DNA from: Candidatus Hydrogenedentota bacterium
Lineage (GTDB): Bacteria; Hydrogenedentota; Hydrogenedentia; Hydrogenedentales; CAITNO01
NCBI GenBank assembly: GCA_029554925.1
Contig: JAKPUV010000360.1
Coordinates: 1-6,082, forward strand
Direction of reading: 5' to 3'
DNA length: 6,082 nucleotides
The position numbers and the translations under genes are program-made. Shown one piece after another: positions 4,614-6,082 of the stretch. Each line of letters begins with the position of its first letter. The stretch's first letter is position 1. The notes below the pieces were generated by a model. That model was not told where the DNA came from and did not search any database. It saw only the letters and a program-made list of their open reading frames with translations.

Positions 4614-6082
4614 ATGAACGCCGCCGGGCTTCTCTGGGTCTTAATCACCCTGCCCCTCCTGGGGGCGGCGGGGTGCCTCGTCTGCCGGTCGCGCGGCGGG
4701 GTCACGGCGGTCATCCGCGCGGGGGTGCTGCTTTGGGCGGCGGCCTCCCTCTTTTTCATCCGGGAGGTCCGCGCGGAGGGCCCCCTGACGGCGGGACGGG
4801 GCTGGCTCTACCTTGACGCGCTCTCGGCGTACCACCTGCTGGTGATGACGGCGGTCTTCACGCTGAGCTCCCTGTACCTGCCGGCCTATTTCCGGGGGGA
4901 GCCCGCGGAGCACCGGACCGACTCGGCGGGGATGCGGCGCTTTGGCGCGCTCTGGTTCGGGGCGCTCGCGGCCATGGCGCTGGTGCTGCTCTCCGACAAC
5001 ATCGGCATCCTGTGGGTGGGCATCGAGGCGACCACGCTGGTGACCGCCTTCCTCATCTGCACCCACCGCACCCCGGAGTCCATGGAGGCGATGTGGAAAT
5101 ACCTCATCATCTGCTCCGTGGGCGTGGCCTTTGCCTTCATGGGCACCCTCTTCATCGGCGCGGCGGCCAGCGGACTGCGCCATCCGGCGTCGCAGGCGCT
5201 GCTGTGGACCTGCCTGGACGAAAACGCCGCGCGCCTGGACCCGGTGCTGGTGAAGGTGGCCTTCCTGTTCCTGCTGGTGGGCTACGGCACGAAGGCGGGC
5301 ATCGCCCCGATGCACAGCTGGCTGCCGGACGCGCACAGCCAGGCGCCCGCCCCGGTGTCCGCCCTGTTCTCCGGATTCATGCTGAACGCCGCCCTCTACG
5401 CGGTCATGCGGTACATGCCCCTGGTGGAGGCGGCCACGGGGAATACGGGCTGGAGCCACCGGCTGCTGCTGTTCTTCGGCCTGGCATCGCTCCTGACCGC
5501 CGCGGCGTTCATCGCCTCCCAGCGCGATTTGAAACGGCTCCTCGCCTATTGCAGCATTGAGCACATCGGCATCATCGCCGTCGGGCTGGGGCTGGGCGGG
5601 TTCGGGGTCTTCGCCGCCCTCCTGCACACGCTCAACCACTCCCTCGCCAAGTCGCTGGCCTTCTTCGCCGCCGGCCGCCTGGGCCAGATGCGCGGGACGC
5701 ACGACATGCGGGGCCTCGCGGGCTCGATGAAGACCGCCCCCGTGTGGGGCGGGGCGCTGCTGGTCAGCCTGCTGGTGCTGGTCGGCGCGGCGCCGTTCGC
5801 GGTGTTCCTGAGCGAGCTGCTTCTCCTGTTTGTGGCGGCCGAACAGGGCGCCTACTGGACCCTGGGCCTGTTTCTCGCGGGGGTGGCCGCGGTGTTCGTG
5901 GGCATCCTGCGCAACGCGATTCCCCTGGCCTGGGGCGATCCCGCGGACGCTCCCCGGCCGGAGCGCGCGGGCGCGGCCGAGAAGCTGCTGGTCGCCGTGT
6001 GCGTGGGCGCCCTGCTGCTGCTGGGAATCTGGCTGCCCGGCCCGCTGACGGACCTGCTTGCGGCCGCCATGCACATCGTGGA
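4614..6082 (+). CDS. hyfF: Hydrogenase-4 subunit F-like antiporter subunit (HyfF), 3' end cut off
   Basis: Second antiporter-like (NuoL/M/N family) membrane subunit. 489 codons are in the window and no stop is reached. The last stretch resembles the final helix and short tail of HyfF proteins, so only a few to a few tens of residues are probably missing. Channel residues are Glu138 (WVGIEATTL), Lys162 (MWKYLIICSVG), Lys227 (GTKAGIAPMHSWLPDAHSQA), Lys346 (HTLNHSLAKSL) and Glu401 (FLSEL). LKRLLAYCSIEHIG is the usual family motif. Asn258 (FMLNAALYA) stands where HyfB has Lys254. To my knowledge this is normal for HyfF. The motif before Glu401 reads GAAPFAVFLSE, where a PPF form is more usual. 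It lacks the long HyfB-type C-terminal tail, which separates F from B. HyfG/HyfI-type catalytic subunits are expected next, outside the window. Confidence 0.9.
   Translation, partial: MNAAGLLWVLITLPLLGAAGCLVCRSRGGVTAVIRAGVLLWAAASLFFIREVRAEGPLTAGRGWLYLDALSAYHLLVMTAVFTLSSLYLPAYFRGEPAEHRTDSAGMRRFGALWFGALAAMALVLLSDNIGILWVGIEATTLVTAFLICTHRTPESMEAMWKYLIICSVGVAFAFMGTLFIGAAASGLRHPASQALLWTCLDENAARLDPVLVKVAFLFLLVGYGTKAGIAPMHSWLPDAHSQAPAPVSALFSGFMLNAALYAVMRYMPLVEAATGNTGWSHRLLLFFGLASLLTAAAFIASQRDLKRLLAYCSIEHIGIIAVGLGLGGFGVFAALLHTLNHSLAKSLAFFAAGRLGQMRGTHDMRGLAGSMKTAPVWGGALLVSLLVLVGAAPFAVFLSELLLLFVAAEQGAYWTLGLFLAGVAAVFVGILRNAIPLAWGDPADAPRPERAGAAEKLLVAVCVGALLLLGIWLPGPLTDLLAAAMHIV

Noticed and set aside
4641..6074. 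Minus-strand open frame of 477 codons opposite hyfF
   Set aside because: It has the same low-complexity Arg/Gln/His/Gly composition and is fully antisense to hyfF, whose motifs are clear.

Overview
The window is GC-rich bacterial chromosome. It holds the start and middle of one plus-strand operon, preceded by a gene-free stretch of about 350 bases full of repeats. The gene order is: a DNA-binding protein with a PTS EIIA-type domain, then hyfB-like, hyfC-like, hyfE-like and hyfF-like membrane subunits, the last one cut by the window edge. The organism cannot be fixed from these bases. The high GC, the ATGGACGGG-type 9-base repeats and the HTH-EIIA plus Hyf-like pairing would suit an uncultured anaerobe-type lineage (Hydrogenedentota, Planctomycetota or Desulfobacterota/Desulfuromonadia-like). 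That placement is a guess from memory of such genomes, not a demonstrated result.

Region 1-351 has no convincing gene. It contains a GC palindrome at the very edge, four G-tracts in quadruplex arrangement, a (GGCA)4 run, a near-duplicated 18-19 base motif, a small inverted repeat beside a TTGACA box, a large 40-base-arm hairpin built from 9-base repeats, and a weak candidate promoter just before the first gene.

Region 352-6082 is a tightly packed operon. The first two genes overlap by four bases (ATGA), and the remaining junctions have gaps of only 4-6 bases. The four membrane proteins belong to the family shared by complex I, formate hydrogenlyase/hydrogenase-4 and related group 4 complexes. 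HyfB and HyfF are antiporter-like (NuoL/M/N) proton or sodium channels, HyfC is the NuoH-like subunit that anchors the soluble arm, and HyfE is a NuoK-related small subunit. Together they should form the ion-pumping membrane arm of a hydrogenase-4-like complex. There is no hyfD between hyfC and hyfE. The catalytic subunits (HyfG/HyfI and ferredoxin-like proteins) are not in the window and would be expected just downstream. It therefore cannot be decided here whether this is a true [NiFe] hydrogenase or a hydrogenase-related (Ehr-type) complex that lacks the NiFe ligands.

The HTH-EIIA protein is translationally coupled to hyfB. The simplest reading is a regulator that senses PTS phosphorylation or cell energy state and controls the operon. 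This is inference.
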